From JACKCP01 sp034007295 (GTDB lineage: Bacteria > Desulfobacterota > Desulfobacteria > Desulfobacterales > JACKCP01), in assembly GCA_034007295.1 (NCBI GenBank), contig JAVERC010000001.1, positions 1 to 64,000 on the forward strand: a DNA stretch of 64,000 bases, read 5' to 3'. Below, piece after piece: positions 39,904 through 48,934 of this stretch (positions within the stretch are counted from its first letter, which is position 1; every line of letters starts with the position of its first letter). The notes under the pieces were generated by a model. The model was not told where the DNA came from and searched no databases. It was given only the letters and a program-made list of their open reading frames with translations. The position numbers and the translations under genes are program-made.

Positions 39904-42378
39904 CTAAAAATCAAACTCAAATCCTGCATAAAACTGCCTTCCAGGAGTTGGAATCATATCTGTTGATGAGGGTGAATTTGTGTTGTTGAAAATATTTAGA
40001 ACTGAAACTAAAAGGCTTGCCTTATATCTTTTGTAAATTAAAAAAGGTATTTCTGATTTTAAATCGCAGCTTAAAACAGAATCTCTTTTTTTATTTTCAT
40101 AAATTGGAATTTCATCTTTATATGGTTCCCCAGTAACAGGATTTATTAAACCGCTTGAAATTATTTCCTTATATTCACCTGTATTTGAAATAATATTGTA
40201 ATTTTTTACGTATTTTACCAAAAAGCTTAAATGAAGATTGTTGAAAAGTTTTTTGTAAATTAAAAAATTAGCAGTAAGAGGCTGGTTATAGTCAGAAGCA
40301 GGAAGTTCATCTTTAAACATGATTTTCCCCTCATAATAAACAAGCTCTGAGTCTGTTTCTTCATCAGAAGATGAATTGTAGTTTTCAATAAATGAAACTC
40401 TGTCCTGCCAGGAAATATTAAAAATAAGTGAATAATCATTTTCCTTTGTTTTTTCTGCTGTAAAACTTATGCACTCATATTCTGAACTGCCTGAATTGTT
40501 ATATTCATAAATTGTGTGTCCTTCTTCCCTGTAGCCGTATCCTGTTGCAAATTCATCTTTGAAAAATTTTTTTATGTATTTTAAATGAAAATCTGTTTTA
40601 AAAGCATTTGCCTTAATTCCTGCTGAATATTCATCTGCATATGGAGTTTCAAGGTTTGAATATCTGTAGAGCTTTGTTGGGCTGTCACTGTCGTCCATCC
40701 ATTGGGTAAGACGGTTTTCAAATGTGGAACGCCATTGGATTTTGTATGAAGTCTTTCTTGCTTCCTTAAGCTTGTGCTGCAAAAATCCGTGGCTGTAATA
40801 TCTATTGTATCCGGAATGAAAAATAAGATTTTTGTTTTTTAAAATATCGTATGTAAATGTGAGTCTTGGGGAAAAATTTGTATTTTCAAGAAAGTCATCC
40901 TTTGAAACCCTTATGCCTGTTCTAAGGGAAAATCTGTTTAAAAATAAAAGTTCTTCAAGATAAAGTCCGTATAAATTCAAATCCTCTTTGCCTGAATATG
41001 GGAAATATTCAAGTCTTTTTGAAAGATACTGCTCACCTGGTACAGAAGCAGGGTCATTTAAGGGTGCAATAAAGTCAGGGTTGTCAGTTACAGCAGAAGA
41101 ATATGAGAATGTGGTATTTTTTCTTGTTTCTTCACCGCTTGCATATGTGTAAAAAAATCCTGCAGAAGGCCTGTGAAAAAGATTTTTGTAAATATTTTTT
41201 TTATACCATTTAATATCTGTATTGAAATTAAGGGACTGCTCATTTTTTTCAATATTTCCAAATCCGCCTTCAGAACTTGTGTCTTTTCCTGCTAAAAGTC
41301 CAAAATCCTTTGATTTGAATGCTTTCCATAAATACCAGTTCTGATTTGCTTTTCTGTCATAATTACTTTTAGAATATCCAATGCTTAAATCAATATCTGA
41401 TTTTTTTGTTTGAAATGATGTCTTTCCTGTCAGGTTTAAACCGCCTCCATTAATTGAATATTCAGAGTCTTTTGCATTGGCCATGAAATAATTTGCCGTG
41501 TATGGAGTATAGCTAAAATTAAGGGAAGATGAATTTCCTGTAGAATTTTCATGGTTAAGTTTAAGAAAAACAGAATTAAGCTCCCTTTCCTGATTTTTTG
41601 TTGTTCCAAGATGATAAAGCGGAATTTTAGAGTAGTTGTTTTTAAAGCTGAAAAGAAAGCCGGTATTATTTGAAATCGGACCTTCAAGACTAAGTGATGA
41701 TTCATATTTTTCAAAATCAGGCTGCATTCTTTCGGAAGTTGAAGACTTAAATTCATTTTTAAAATTTCCCTTAAGATTAAAACTTGTCCATTCTGATCTT
41801 GTTGTAATAAATTTAAGTCTTCCCTTGAATTTATCTGAAGGTTTTTTTGTATCACAGGCAATTACACCTCCGGTAAAGCCTCCATATTTTGCTGGAACGT
41901 CATTTTCATAAATTTTTATGGACTTTAAAAGAAATGGATCTGTAAAAATCATTGTTGAATAGCCTGGAACATCTGTTATTGATCTTGGATCCGATGAAAC
42001 AGGATCAAGAAAGCTTCCTATATTTGAACCGTCAAGTGTAAAACTGTTATCATAAAATTTTCCACCTGATATTGATATTTCTTCAGGAAGAATTTCACCT
42101 GAAGTAAGAGGTGAATTTTCTTCATTTGAAAAACGAACTGAAGGTTTAAGTTTTAAAATTTCTGTTACAGAGGAATTTGAAACAGGAATTTTTTCAATAA
42201 GTTCTTCTTTATATTCACTGTTTCCGGTATTTTTCATCTGATCAGATTCTGTTACAACAACTTCTGGAAGATAAAAAATTTGTTTTGATTCTTCTGCACT
42301 GATTAAAACTGGCAGAAGAATTATAAAAAAAGTCAGTATTCTAGTTTTTGAAAAGAGGCATTGGATCATAAATATCAT
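39904..42378 (-). CDS. TonB-dependent outer membrane receptor
   Basis: The protein has 824 residues. A signal peptide (to about residue 28) is followed by a candidate TonB box (LPEVVVTES), a plug domain (LKPSVRF, DGSNIGSFLDPVSSDPRS, AKYGGFTGGVI) and a large beta-barrel of alternating aromatic strands ending in the outer membrane C-terminal motif FYAGFEFDF. It takes up a substrate using energy from the TonB complex encoded divergently at 45598-48934. Its start overlaps the upstream lipoprotein gene by 38 bases in another frame. The ligand cannot be read from sequence; the adjacent periplasmic protease suggests a protein or peptide rather than a free metal chelate. Confidence 0.93.
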   Translation of the reverse strand: MIFMIQCLFSKTRILTFFIILLPVLISAEESKQIFYLPEVVVTESDQMKNTGNSEYKEELIEKIPVSNSSVTEILKLKPSVRFSNEENSPLTSGEILPEEISISGGKFYDNSFTLDGSNIGSFLDPVSSDPRSITDVPGYSTMIFTDPFLLKSIKIYENDVPAKYGGFTGGVIACDTKKPSDKFKGRLKFITTRSEWTSFNLKGNFKNEFKSSTSERMQPDFEKYESSLSLEGPISNNTGFLFSFKNNYSKIPLYHLGTTKNQERELNSVFLKLNHENSTGNSSSLNFSYTPYTANYFMANAKDSEYSINGGGLNLTGKTSFQTKKSDIDLSIGYSKSNYDRKANQNWYLWKAFKSKDFGLLAGKDTSSEGGFGNIEKNEQSLNFNTDIKWYKKNIYKNLFHRPSAGFFYTYASGEETRKNTTFSYSSAVTDNPDFIAPLNDPASVPGEQYLSKRLEYFPYSGKEDLNLYGLYLEELLFLNRFSLRTGIRVSKDDFLENTNFSPRLTFTYDILKNKNLIFHSGYNRYYSHGFLQHKLKEARKTSYKIQWRSTFENRLTQWMDDSDSPTKLYRYSNLETPYADEYSAGIKANAFKTDFHLKYIKKFFKDEFATGYGYREEGHTIYEYNNSGSSEYECISFTAEKTKENDYSLIFNISWQDRVSFIENYNSSSDEETDSELVYYEGKIMFKDELPASDYNQPLTANFLIYKKLFNNLHLSFLVKYVKNYNIISNTGEYKEIISSGLINPVTGEPYKDEIPIYENKKRDSVLSCDLKSEIPFLIYKRYKASLLVSVLNIFNNTNSPSSTDMIPTPGRQFYAGFEFDF

Positions 42379-45300
42379 CTATTCCGTCATTGTCAGAGTC
42401 ATTGTCAAGTAGAAGTCCTGTATTAGAAATTTCTGTTTCACTTAAAAGAGGACTGAAAAAATATGGGTTCCCGTCTTTGTCAAAGTCTATTGTTGCACCT
42501 GTAATATTTGGAAAATCATCTCTTAATGCTCCAATTTGAAGGGCAATTTGTGCAATTGCATTGAATTTTTCCTCTGTAAATTCTATTGAGTCAGCAGTCT
42601 CAAGACCTTTATCAGTAAAATTTGCCTTTGCAAACCCAATAGCTGTATTGGTTAGAAGATCTGTTTTTTCTCCCTTGTCAAGTATTTTGCTGATTTCTTG
42701 CAAGGCTGTTTCCAAAATATTTTTAGCATCTTCCATAAAAAAGAAATCTGAAAAAATTTCAGCAAGTTTTATAAATTCTTCAGCTTCATTTATTATGTCA
42801 TCTTCATTATTGTCATCAACTGAAATATTTGAAATTACATAAACAGCATTGTCCTTTAATTGTGAAATAATATCTTTTTTTTGAACAAGGCCTGAATATT
42901 CCATAACCTGAGTTAAAAAATCAGTTTTATCTTCAAAATCAATGGTGTCTGAATTAAATGCTTCAACTGATTTTTCAAGAGCAAGTTCAATAAATAGATT
43001 TTTATAATTTTCATCTTTTACTTCAAAGGCTGTTAAAGCTGATTTTACGGCTGAATCAATATAATATTTTGTTCCAGCCATTGGTTCAAGCTCAAATGAG
43101 TAATCTGTTCCTGAAATTATTCCACCGTCAAGAACCTTTTTTATGTTTTCAAAACAAATATCTAAATAAGCATTTTCATTTAAAAGAGAAAAAATTACAG
43201 CAGCTCTTTGATATCCTTTTTGAATTTTATAAGATGATTTTTCAAAGTCTTTTCCAGTATTGTGCATTTTATCTGAAAAAGAAAGTGCTAGAAGAGCTGC
43301 TTGTTTTGCTCCATCAAAATCATTTTTATCAAAGGCTGTTTTTGCAATTCCAGGCTGATATTCATTTTTAAAAGTAAGGGCTTCAGTAAGAGTTTCATAC
43401 ATATCATCATCTATTGTTTCATTTACAAAAGATTCAACAAAATTTATTGCAGTTTGAGTGTTTTGAGATGAGGCAATTGCTGCTGCAAAAGAAGAAACTG
43501 CGTTGTCAAAATGGCTGCTGTCTTTTGGCAGAGATTCAAAAATTGTTTCTACCTCAGGGTAAAGGCTTTGATCTTCAAGCCATGCATAGGCAGAAATAAG
43601 ATCATCCATATATACAAGGGTTTCTTCCCCTGTAAGATTTAGGTAATAACTGCCGTTAACTGCAATATCAGATTCAAGGCCGTCATTTTCTCTTATTTTT
43701 TTAATCTCGGCTGCAACCTCAACTACCTTATCCTTTTCTTTTAATTTGCCGTAAAAAAGAGCTGAATTTGCCATGGCAAAGATTTTCATTTTATAATATT
43801 TTTCACCCCTTAATTCATTTGGAGGACAGTTTTTTGAAAGTTCAAACAAAAGATCTGTAAGAATTTTAATTTCTAAATTTTCATTTTCATTATTTTCAAA
43901 CATTTCATTAATTGCTGAATAAATTCCTGAAAGTATTCCTGAATAGGCTCTGAAATTATCTTTAATTTGGGGGATTACGCTTAAATTGAGTTTTTCAAGA
44001 TTTGAGTTTAAAAGGTCAAAATTTTCAGCCTTTGAATATGCCTTGATAAGATTGAAAAATCTGTATGCGTCATCCTTGTCAAAAAGATGGTAACCTTTGT
44101 TTTCAACAATATTCCATAAAATTTGTTCACCTTTTTTTATTTGCTCAACTGCCTTTTCTTTTAAATTATAATCAGCCATGTCTATTCCAATAAAAAAATA
44201 GGAAAGACCTTTTTGATCCAGAGTAAAAATATATGTATCAGCTATAAGTTTTGCATGTTCAAAAAGTCCTGATTTTGAATATCCTCTTACAATTTGTTTT
44301 AAAATTTCGTCTCTTTTTGCATCGTCATAAACATAGTCAAGTGTTTTTGATGCAAGGTAAAGGTGTGAAATGTCAGAATTAAAATAATAATCAACTCTTT
44401 TTGAATTGTCGTTTCCAGGTATTTCATTTGGAAGGACAGGCTCTTCATGTTTTATGGAAAATAAAGGTGAACTTGTTCTTTCAATATTTTGATCCTCTGA
44501 AATAAAAATACCGGCTGAATTTTTAAGATTTTCATTTGTTATGGTTCCTGTAAAAAATATGCCGTCAAATATATATCCATTGTTTTCTGCTTTTATTTCT
44601 ACAAGCTTATATTCATTTAAAATATATCTCAAAGTCTGGATAATTGTATTTTTTTCAAGCTTGATTTTATTGGCTGAAATTGATCTTGAAATAAAATCAA
44701 TATTTTTTTCAATATTTGGCAAATGGGATTCAAAATCCTTGTCATCATTTTTTACAAGTAAGTTTATGGCTTCAAGAAAATATGTTTTTAAAAATAAAAT
44801 TTTTGATTCTGAAATTATTTCTTCAATAGAGTTTTTTTCTGAAATTAAATTAAAATGATTTTTAAGAATTTTTGTTTTTTCATTATTTTGAAAAATTTCA
44901 TTTAATATGGTTTCATCAATAAAATTATTTTCAATAAAATTTGATTTGTTTTTTAAAACTTCTGCAATTTCTTTGAAAGGTTCATTTGTTTCCTTTAAAA
45001 GAGCAGTGTAGGAAATAATCATGCCTGCCTTTAAAAGGCTTGAATCTGAAGAAGGCTTTGCTTCCGGAGATATTTCTTGTGGAATGGAAAAAAGTTCTGA
45101 TATTTTATTTTTTGCCTGTTCCCTGGAAAGGCCATGATCTTTTACAAGATGATATATAATTGATGTAATAGGAGAAATGATTATTTCAGATTTAATGTCT
45201 AAATCAAACAAAGCCTTGAATCTGATATTGTCAAATGATAATCCTGTTTGTGAATCTGTTCCGCCATATGACTGCAGGTGAGAAATAAGCTCAAGGTTTT

Positions 45301-45547
45301 TTGACTCGATTTTTATTTGAAACTTTCCGTTTTCATCTGTTTTACCGTCTGATTCATATGCTGAAAATTCTTTTAAAGTTACTGTGTTTACTGGAAAAAT
45401 CCTTGAGCCTTCAATTGGAGGGTCAGTTAAAACACCTGAAATTTCTGTTGTGTTTGCATCAGGACTGCTTGAACCTGAGCTGTTGTCAGAGCATGAACTG
45501 AAAAGTAAAATAAAGATTAAAAATAAGGGATAAAGAATTTTTTTCAT
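42341..45547 (-). CDS. Large lipoprotein with helical repeats and a C-terminal calcium-binding-type motif
   Basis: The protein has 1068 residues. The lipoprotein signal peptide MKKILYPLFLIFILLFSSC has its lipobox Cys at about residue 19, followed by a Ser/Asp linker. A carboxypeptidase-regulatory-like beta domain is suggested by ISGVLTDPPIEGSRIFPVN. Most of the rest is alpha-helical, with TPR-like blocks (for example SGLFEHAKLIADTYIFTLDQKG and NFTDKGLETADSIEF). It ends in DNDSDNDGIDDIYDPMP, a thrombospondin type 3/calcium-binding motif. It is first in the minus-strand pair with the TonB-dependent receptor and is probably an outer membrane, perhaps surface-exposed, partner in substrate capture. 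The family is not recognised. Confidence 0.8.
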   Translation of the reverse strand: MKKILYPLFLIFILLFSSCSDNSSGSSSPDANTTEISGVLTDPPIEGSRIFPVNTVTLKEFSAYESDGKTDENGKFQIKIESKNLELISHLQSYGGTDSQTGLSFDNIRFKALFDLDIKSEIIISPITSIIYHLVKDHGLSREQAKNKISELFSIPQEISPEAKPSSDSSLLKAGMIISYTALLKETNEPFKEIAEVLKNKSNFIENNFIDETILNEIFQNNEKTKILKNHFNLISEKNSIEEIISESKILFLKTYFLEAINLLVKNDDKDFESHLPNIEKNIDFISRSISANKIKLEKNTIIQTLRYILNEYKLVEIKAENNGYIFDGIFFTGTITNENLKNSAGIFISEDQNIERTSSPLFSIKHEEPVLPNEIPGNDNSKRVDYYFNSDISHLYLASKTLDYVYDDAKRDEILKQIVRGYSKSGLFEHAKLIADTYIFTLDQKGLSYFFIGIDMADYNLKEKAVEQIKKGEQILWNIVENKGYHLFDKDDAYRFFNLIKAYSKAENFDLLNSNLEKLNLSVIPQIKDNFRAYSGILSGIYSAINEMFENNENENLEIKILTDLLFELSKNCPPNELRGEKYYKMKIFAMANSALFYGKLKEKDKVVEVAAEIKKIRENDGLESDIAVNGSYYLNLTGEETLVYMDDLISAYAWLEDQSLYPEVETIFESLPKDSSHFDNAVSSFAAAIASSQNTQTAINFVESFVNETIDDDMYETLTEALTFKNEYQPGIAKTAFDKNDFDGAKQAALLALSFSDKMHNTGKDFEKSSYKIQKGYQRAAVIFSLLNENAYLDICFENIKKVLDGGIISGTDYSFELEPMAGTKYYIDSAVKSALTAFEVKDENYKNLFIELALEKSVEAFNSDTIDFEDKTDFLTQVMEYSGLVQKKDIISQLKDNAVYVISNISVDDNNEDDIINEAEEFIKLAEIFSDFFFMEDAKNILETALQEISKILDKGEKTDLLTNTAIGFAKANFTDKGLETADSIEFTEEKFNAIAQIALQIGALRDDFPNITGATIDFDKDGNPYFFSPLLSETEISNTGLLLDNDSDNDGIDDIYDPMPLFKN

Positions 45548-45551
45548 TTTT

Positions 45552-45580
45552 TTGACCCTGTGAGTTAAAAATATTAATAA
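45552..45580 (+). promoter_or_regulatory. Candidate promoter of the TonB-M16-Yej gene run
   Basis: TTGACC at 45552-45557 and TAATAA at 45575-45580 are 17 bases apart, 18 bases before the first start codon. The whole divergent gap is only 50 bases, so the two operons must share regulatory DNA. No repressor-binding palindrome such as a Fur box is evident in it. Confidence 0.4.
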
Positions 45581-45597
45581 TTTAAGGATAATAAAAT

Positions 45598-46296
45598 ATG
45601 ATAAGCAGCTTGATCAAGCAAATTCTAACACTTTGTCTTATTCTTTTTGCATCTTCTGATATATATGCCATGGATCATGAAAAAGAAATTGAGGAAAATT
45701 ATATTCTTTCAGATAAACTTGATTCTCTTGTAAAAGAAATAAGGGAAAAGGAAAAAAAATATATTGAAACAATTAAAAACCTTAAAATAAAACAATATCT
45801 TTTAAGTAAAAAAAAAGAAGGTCTTTCTTCAGTAGAAGAACTTAAAAACGAATATATTGAGAAAAAAATTGAGGAATGGAAAGAAATACTTGAAGAGCTT
45901 GAAAAGTTTAAAAATGAAATGCCTGATTTTGTGAAAAAAGAATTTCAGATTAAAAAGGAAAAACTTTTAAAACTTTTTGAAGATAAAAACGATTTCATTG
46001 CAAAGGCAGAAGAATTCAAAAATTTTTTAAGGGATGAAATTGATAAAACCTTTAAGCCGTATTTTAAAAAAGATTTATTTGATATAAATGGGGAAAAAAA
46101 AGATGGAAAAGCACTTATTATAGAAAATAATATTGTTATAATTGAAACAGACAATGATTTTTATTTATGGAATAAAGAGATGAAAAAATACGAAACAATT
46201 GAAAATAAATCTTTAAAAGAGGTTTTTTCAAAGGAAAATTTAGATAAAAATGATTTTAAACCTGTTTTTTTAGATTTTAAAAATGAAAAAATTTAG
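45598..46296 (+). CDS. Periplasmic coiled-coil protein, DUF3450-like component of a TonB2-type system
   Basis: The 232-residue protein has a signal peptide (to about residue 23, ending IYAM) and a long Lys/Glu coiled coil (residues 25-140), followed by a small beta-rich domain (ALIIENNIVIIETDNDFYLW). In Vibrio-type TonB2 clusters a DUF3450 coiled-coil protein precedes ttpC, exbB2, exbD2, tonB2 and a TPR gene. The same order here is the main basis for the call. It overlaps the next gene by 14 bases. Sequence similarity to DUF3450 is by layout (signal, coiled coil, C-terminal domain) only. Confidence 0.65.
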   Translation: MISSLIKQILTLCLILFASSDIYAMDHEKEIEENYILSDKLDSLVKEIREKEKKYIETIKNLKIKQYLLSKKKEGLSSVEELKNEYIEKKIEEWKEILEELEKFKNEMPDFVKKEFQIKKEKLLKLFEDKNDFIAKAEEFKNFLRDEIDKTFKPYFKKDLFDINGEKKDGKALIIENNIVIIETDNDFYLWNKEMKKYETIENKSLKEVFSKENLDKNDFKPVFLDFKNEKI

Positions 46297-47440
46297 CCTG
46301 TTTTTTTTGTTTTTTCTTGTTTTTTCGCCTTTTTGTCAGGGGTTTGATTTACTTGAAGAAGAAAAAAGTTTTTTAATTGATACCCAAAAACAAATTAAAT
46401 ACGAATTTGAAAAAAGAGAAAAAAAATATTTACAAGAAATTGAATTTTTAGAAAAAAATATTGATGAAATCAAAAAAAATATAAATGAAGAATCACTTTT
46501 TCCAGATTCAAACCAGAAATCAGACTTTGAAAAAAAGGTAAAAGAAATTGAAAACCTGGCAGGTGAAATCTGGTTTCCTTTTATAAAAGAAAAATCATTT
46601 AAAAATAAAATTTTAAGTTTTTTTTATTTTGCCTCAAAAATCAATAAATTTGAATATGATTCAAAAGATATAATAATGAATGGTTATTTAAGCGGGATAT
46701 ATAAAGATGGTGAAAGGTTTGGATATGTAAAAATAAATAACAGGGGTTTTGTTTTTATTGATGAAAAATACAATGGAAAAAAAATTAAAAATATTTTTGA
46801 AAACAAGTCAAATGTTTTTCCCTTGTGCTTTGGTAAAGGAATTAAAATGGAAACCGGATTTTTAGAAAGTGTTTTTATCTACCTTGAAAAAGGCGGGATA
46901 ATGATTTATCCCATTGTTTTAACTGGATTTGCAGGATTTCTTTTAAGTGCTTTTCAATTTTTTATTCTTTTTTATCAAAAAGTCTCAAATGAAAAAAAAG
47001 ATAATCAGTTTTTTGAAAATCTGGAAAATGATTTTAAAAGATATCCTTCCCTTAAATTTGTTAAAAAATTAAATGAAAAAAAGGAAAAGGGTTTTTTGTC
47101 TTTAGAAATCATTGACTCACTTGTTGACAGGGAAATAAAAAAACTTGAAAAATTTAATCCAACAATTGGAGTTCTTGCAGGAATTGCTCCCTTAATAGGT
47201 CTTCTTGGAACTGTTACAGGAATGATAATGACTTTTAATGCAGCCGGGGGAACAGGTGCTGTAAAAGCTGCTGAAATGGCAGGAGGGATATCAGAAGCTC
47301 TTGTTACAACCCAGCTTGGTCTTTCCATAGCCTTGCCTTTAATGATTTTCCATCATTTTTTTGAACAGCGGATAGAAAAGTTTGTTTTTGATATTGAAGA
47401 AAAGAAAAGCATGTTTCTTTTAAAAGAAAGTCTGAAATGA
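46283..47440 (+). CDS. ttpC: TtpC-like MotA/TolQ/ExbB proton channel protein with periplasmic extension
   Basis: The 385-residue protein has a signal-like N-terminus, a periplasmic coiled-coil region (residues 25-180), a membrane helix IYPIVLTGFAGFLLSAFQFFILFY, a cytosolic loop, and the ExbB core PTIGVLAGIAPLIGLLGTVTGMIMTFNAAGGTGAVKAAEMAGGISEALVTTQLGLSIALPLMIFHHFF. An ExbB with a long N-terminal periplasmic part is the mark of TtpC, which works with a second ExbB, ExbD and TonB in TonB2 systems. It overlaps its neighbours by 14 and 4 bases. It converts proton motive force for TonB. Confidence 0.85.
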   Translation: MKKFSLFFLFFLVFSPFCQGFDLLEEEKSFLIDTQKQIKYEFEKREKKYLQEIEFLEKNIDEIKKNINEESLFPDSNQKSDFEKKVKEIENLAGEIWFPFIKEKSFKNKILSFFYFASKINKFEYDSKDIIMNGYLSGIYKDGERFGYVKINNRGFVFIDEKYNGKKIKNIFENKSNVFPLCFGKGIKMETGFLESVFIYLEKGGIMIYPIVLTGFAGFLLSAFQFFILFYQKVSNEKKDNQFFENLENDFKRYPSLKFVKKLNEKKEKGFLSLEIIDSLVDREIKKLEKFNPTIGVLAGIAPLIGLLGTVTGMIMTFNAAGGTGAVKAAEMAGGISEALVTTQLGLSIALPLMIFHHFFEQRIEKFVFDIEEKKSMFLLKESLK

Positions 47441-48252
47441 AATTTTTAGCAAATTTAATTGAAATTTCAGGCCTTTATTTTTATTGTCTTTTTTTTGTTT
47501 CCTTTTTTATGTGGTCTTTTATTTTTTATATTTTTTTGAGTCTTAAATTTGGTTCCTTTAATTTAAAATCAGCCTGTATAAAGAAACTTTTTTTAACAAG
47601 GCTTAAAACAGTTTTTTTTCTGGCAGGAATTGCCCCCTTGATCGGCCTTCTTGGAACTGTTGACGGAATTATGGAAATTTTTAAAGGGATTTATGTTTCA
47701 AAGGATGTTTCTGCAAAAGTTATGGCCTCTGGAATAGGGCGTGCCTTAACAACAACCCAGGCTGGACTTTTTATTGCAATACCAGGCCTTGCTGCGGCAA
47801 ATTTTATCAAGGAAAGATATTTGGGTCTTGGCAGGCAAAATCTTAAAAAGGAAGAAAAAATGCACTACAGGACAAAATCAAAAAACCTTGTAAATGATTT
47901 AAATATTACTCCTTTACTTGACATGGTTTTTATCCTTTTGATTTTTTTTGTTGTAACTTCAAGTTTTATAGAAAACTATGCCATTGATTTAAGCCTTCCA
48001 GGTGCATCAACAGGTGAAGGCATAAAAAAGGAAGTAAATTATATTGTATTAAATAAAAATAATGAAATATTTCTTAACAATGAAAAAATCAGTTATGAGG
48101 AAATATCTTTAAAGCTTGACAATCTTTCTAGAAAGGATTTTGTAGTTGCAGCAGATAAAAATGTATCAGCTGGAAAACTTATTGAATTAATAGATTTTTT
48201 AAGAAAAAATAATATATCAAATATTTCGGTTTCAGTGGAAAATGAAGAATAA
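47437..48252 (+). CDS. exbBD: ExbB-ExbD fusion protein
   Basis: The 271-residue single frame joins two proteins that are normally separate. Residues 1-141 are a short ExbB (FFLAGIAPLIGLLGTVDGIMEIFKGI, ASGIGRALTTTQAGLFIAIPGLAAANF). Residues 142-271 are ExbD (NDLNITPLLDMVFILLIFFVVTSSF with the conserved proton-path Asp, then LPGAST and AADKNVSAGKLIELIDFLR). No stop or frameshift separates them. An in-frame ATG at 47860 (MHYRTKS) has AAGGAAG just upstream, so free ExbD could also be made from an internal start. The join is in the cytosol for both parts, so topology permits a real fusion. Confidence 0.88.
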   Translation: MKFLANLIEISGLYFYCLFFVSFFMWSFIFYIFLSLKFGSFNLKSACIKKLFLTRLKTVFFLAGIAPLIGLLGTVDGIMEIFKGIYVSKDVSAKVMASGIGRALTTTQAGLFIAIPGLAAANFIKERYLGLGRQNLKKEEKMHYRTKSKNLVNDLNITPLLDMVFILLIFFVVTSSFIENYAIDLSLPGASTGEGIKKEVNYIVLNKNNEIFLNNEKISYEEISLKLDNLSRKDFVVAADKNVSAGKLIELIDFLRKNNISNISVSVENEE

Positions 48253-48934
48253 ATCAATTGTCCCTGTCTCTATTTTGCTTGGTTTGGCTGTTTCGGTTTT
48301 AATTTTTATTGCAATGTCTTTTCTTGTGCCTGAAAAAAAAATAAACATGCTGTCTGAAAAAAAATCTTCCACCTTCATTTCCTTTAATCTTAAAAAACAG
48401 GAAGTCGAAAAAAAACAAAATAAAGTTCATAAAGAAGTTTCATATAATCTGAAAAATTTTATTTTAAATGAAAATGATTATTTTATTTTTAAGCCGGAGC
48501 AAAAGATTTTTGAAAATGATTTCCAGGAAAAAGAGTTTTCTCATGATCTTGATCTTCTTTTAAAGAAAACACTTGTTTTAAAAGAAGATTTTAATATTTC
48601 AAAAAAAAATGCTTTGAATCATAAAATAGAGCCAGACATTTTTGAGCCATCAGAGCTTGATACCATGCCTTTGGTTTTAAAGAGTTTTAATTTTGAATTT
48701 CCTGTAGAAGCAAAAAGAATGGGAATTAAAAAAGCAAAAATCTTACTTAAACTGGTTGTGGATGAAAGTGGAAATGTAAAAGATGCAGAAGTTGTTTCTT
48801 CCACCCATGAAAAGATTTTTAATGAAAGTGCATTAAAGACTGTAAAAAAATGGAAATTTTCTCCCGGACTTAAAAGAGGGAAAAAAGTTTCAACCTTTGT
48901 TTTTCTTCCTGTAAGATATGTTTATGAAAATTAA
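48242..48934 (+). CDS. tonB: TonB protein
   Basis: The 230-residue protein has an N-terminal membrane anchor (SILLGLAVSVLIFIAMSFLV), a Lys/Glu-rich periplasmic linker without the usual Pro repeats, and a C-terminal TonB domain: FEFPVEAKRMGIKKAKILLKLVVDESGNVKDAEVVSSTHEKIFNESALKTVKKWKFSPGLKRGKKVSTFVFLPVRYVY. It contacts the TonB box of receptors. It overlaps the upstream exbBD and the downstream TPR gene (by 11 and 17 bases), so the system is tightly coupled. Confidence 0.9.
   Translation: MKNKSIVPVSILLGLAVSVLIFIAMSFLVPEKKINMLSEKKSSTFISFNLKKQEVEKKQNKVHKEVSYNLKNFILNENDYFIFKPEQKIFENDFQEKEFSHDLDLLLKKTLVLKEDFNISKKNALNHKIEPDIFEPSELDTMPLVLKSFNFEFPVEAKRMGIKKAKILLKLVVDESGNVKDAEVVSSTHEKIFNESALKTVKKWKFSPGLKRGKKVSTFVFLPVRYVYEN

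Noticed and set aside
45545..45600. Fur box between the divergent receptor and TonB operons
   Set aside because: The 50-base gap is AT-rich but has no 19-bp inverted repeat resembling a Fur site.
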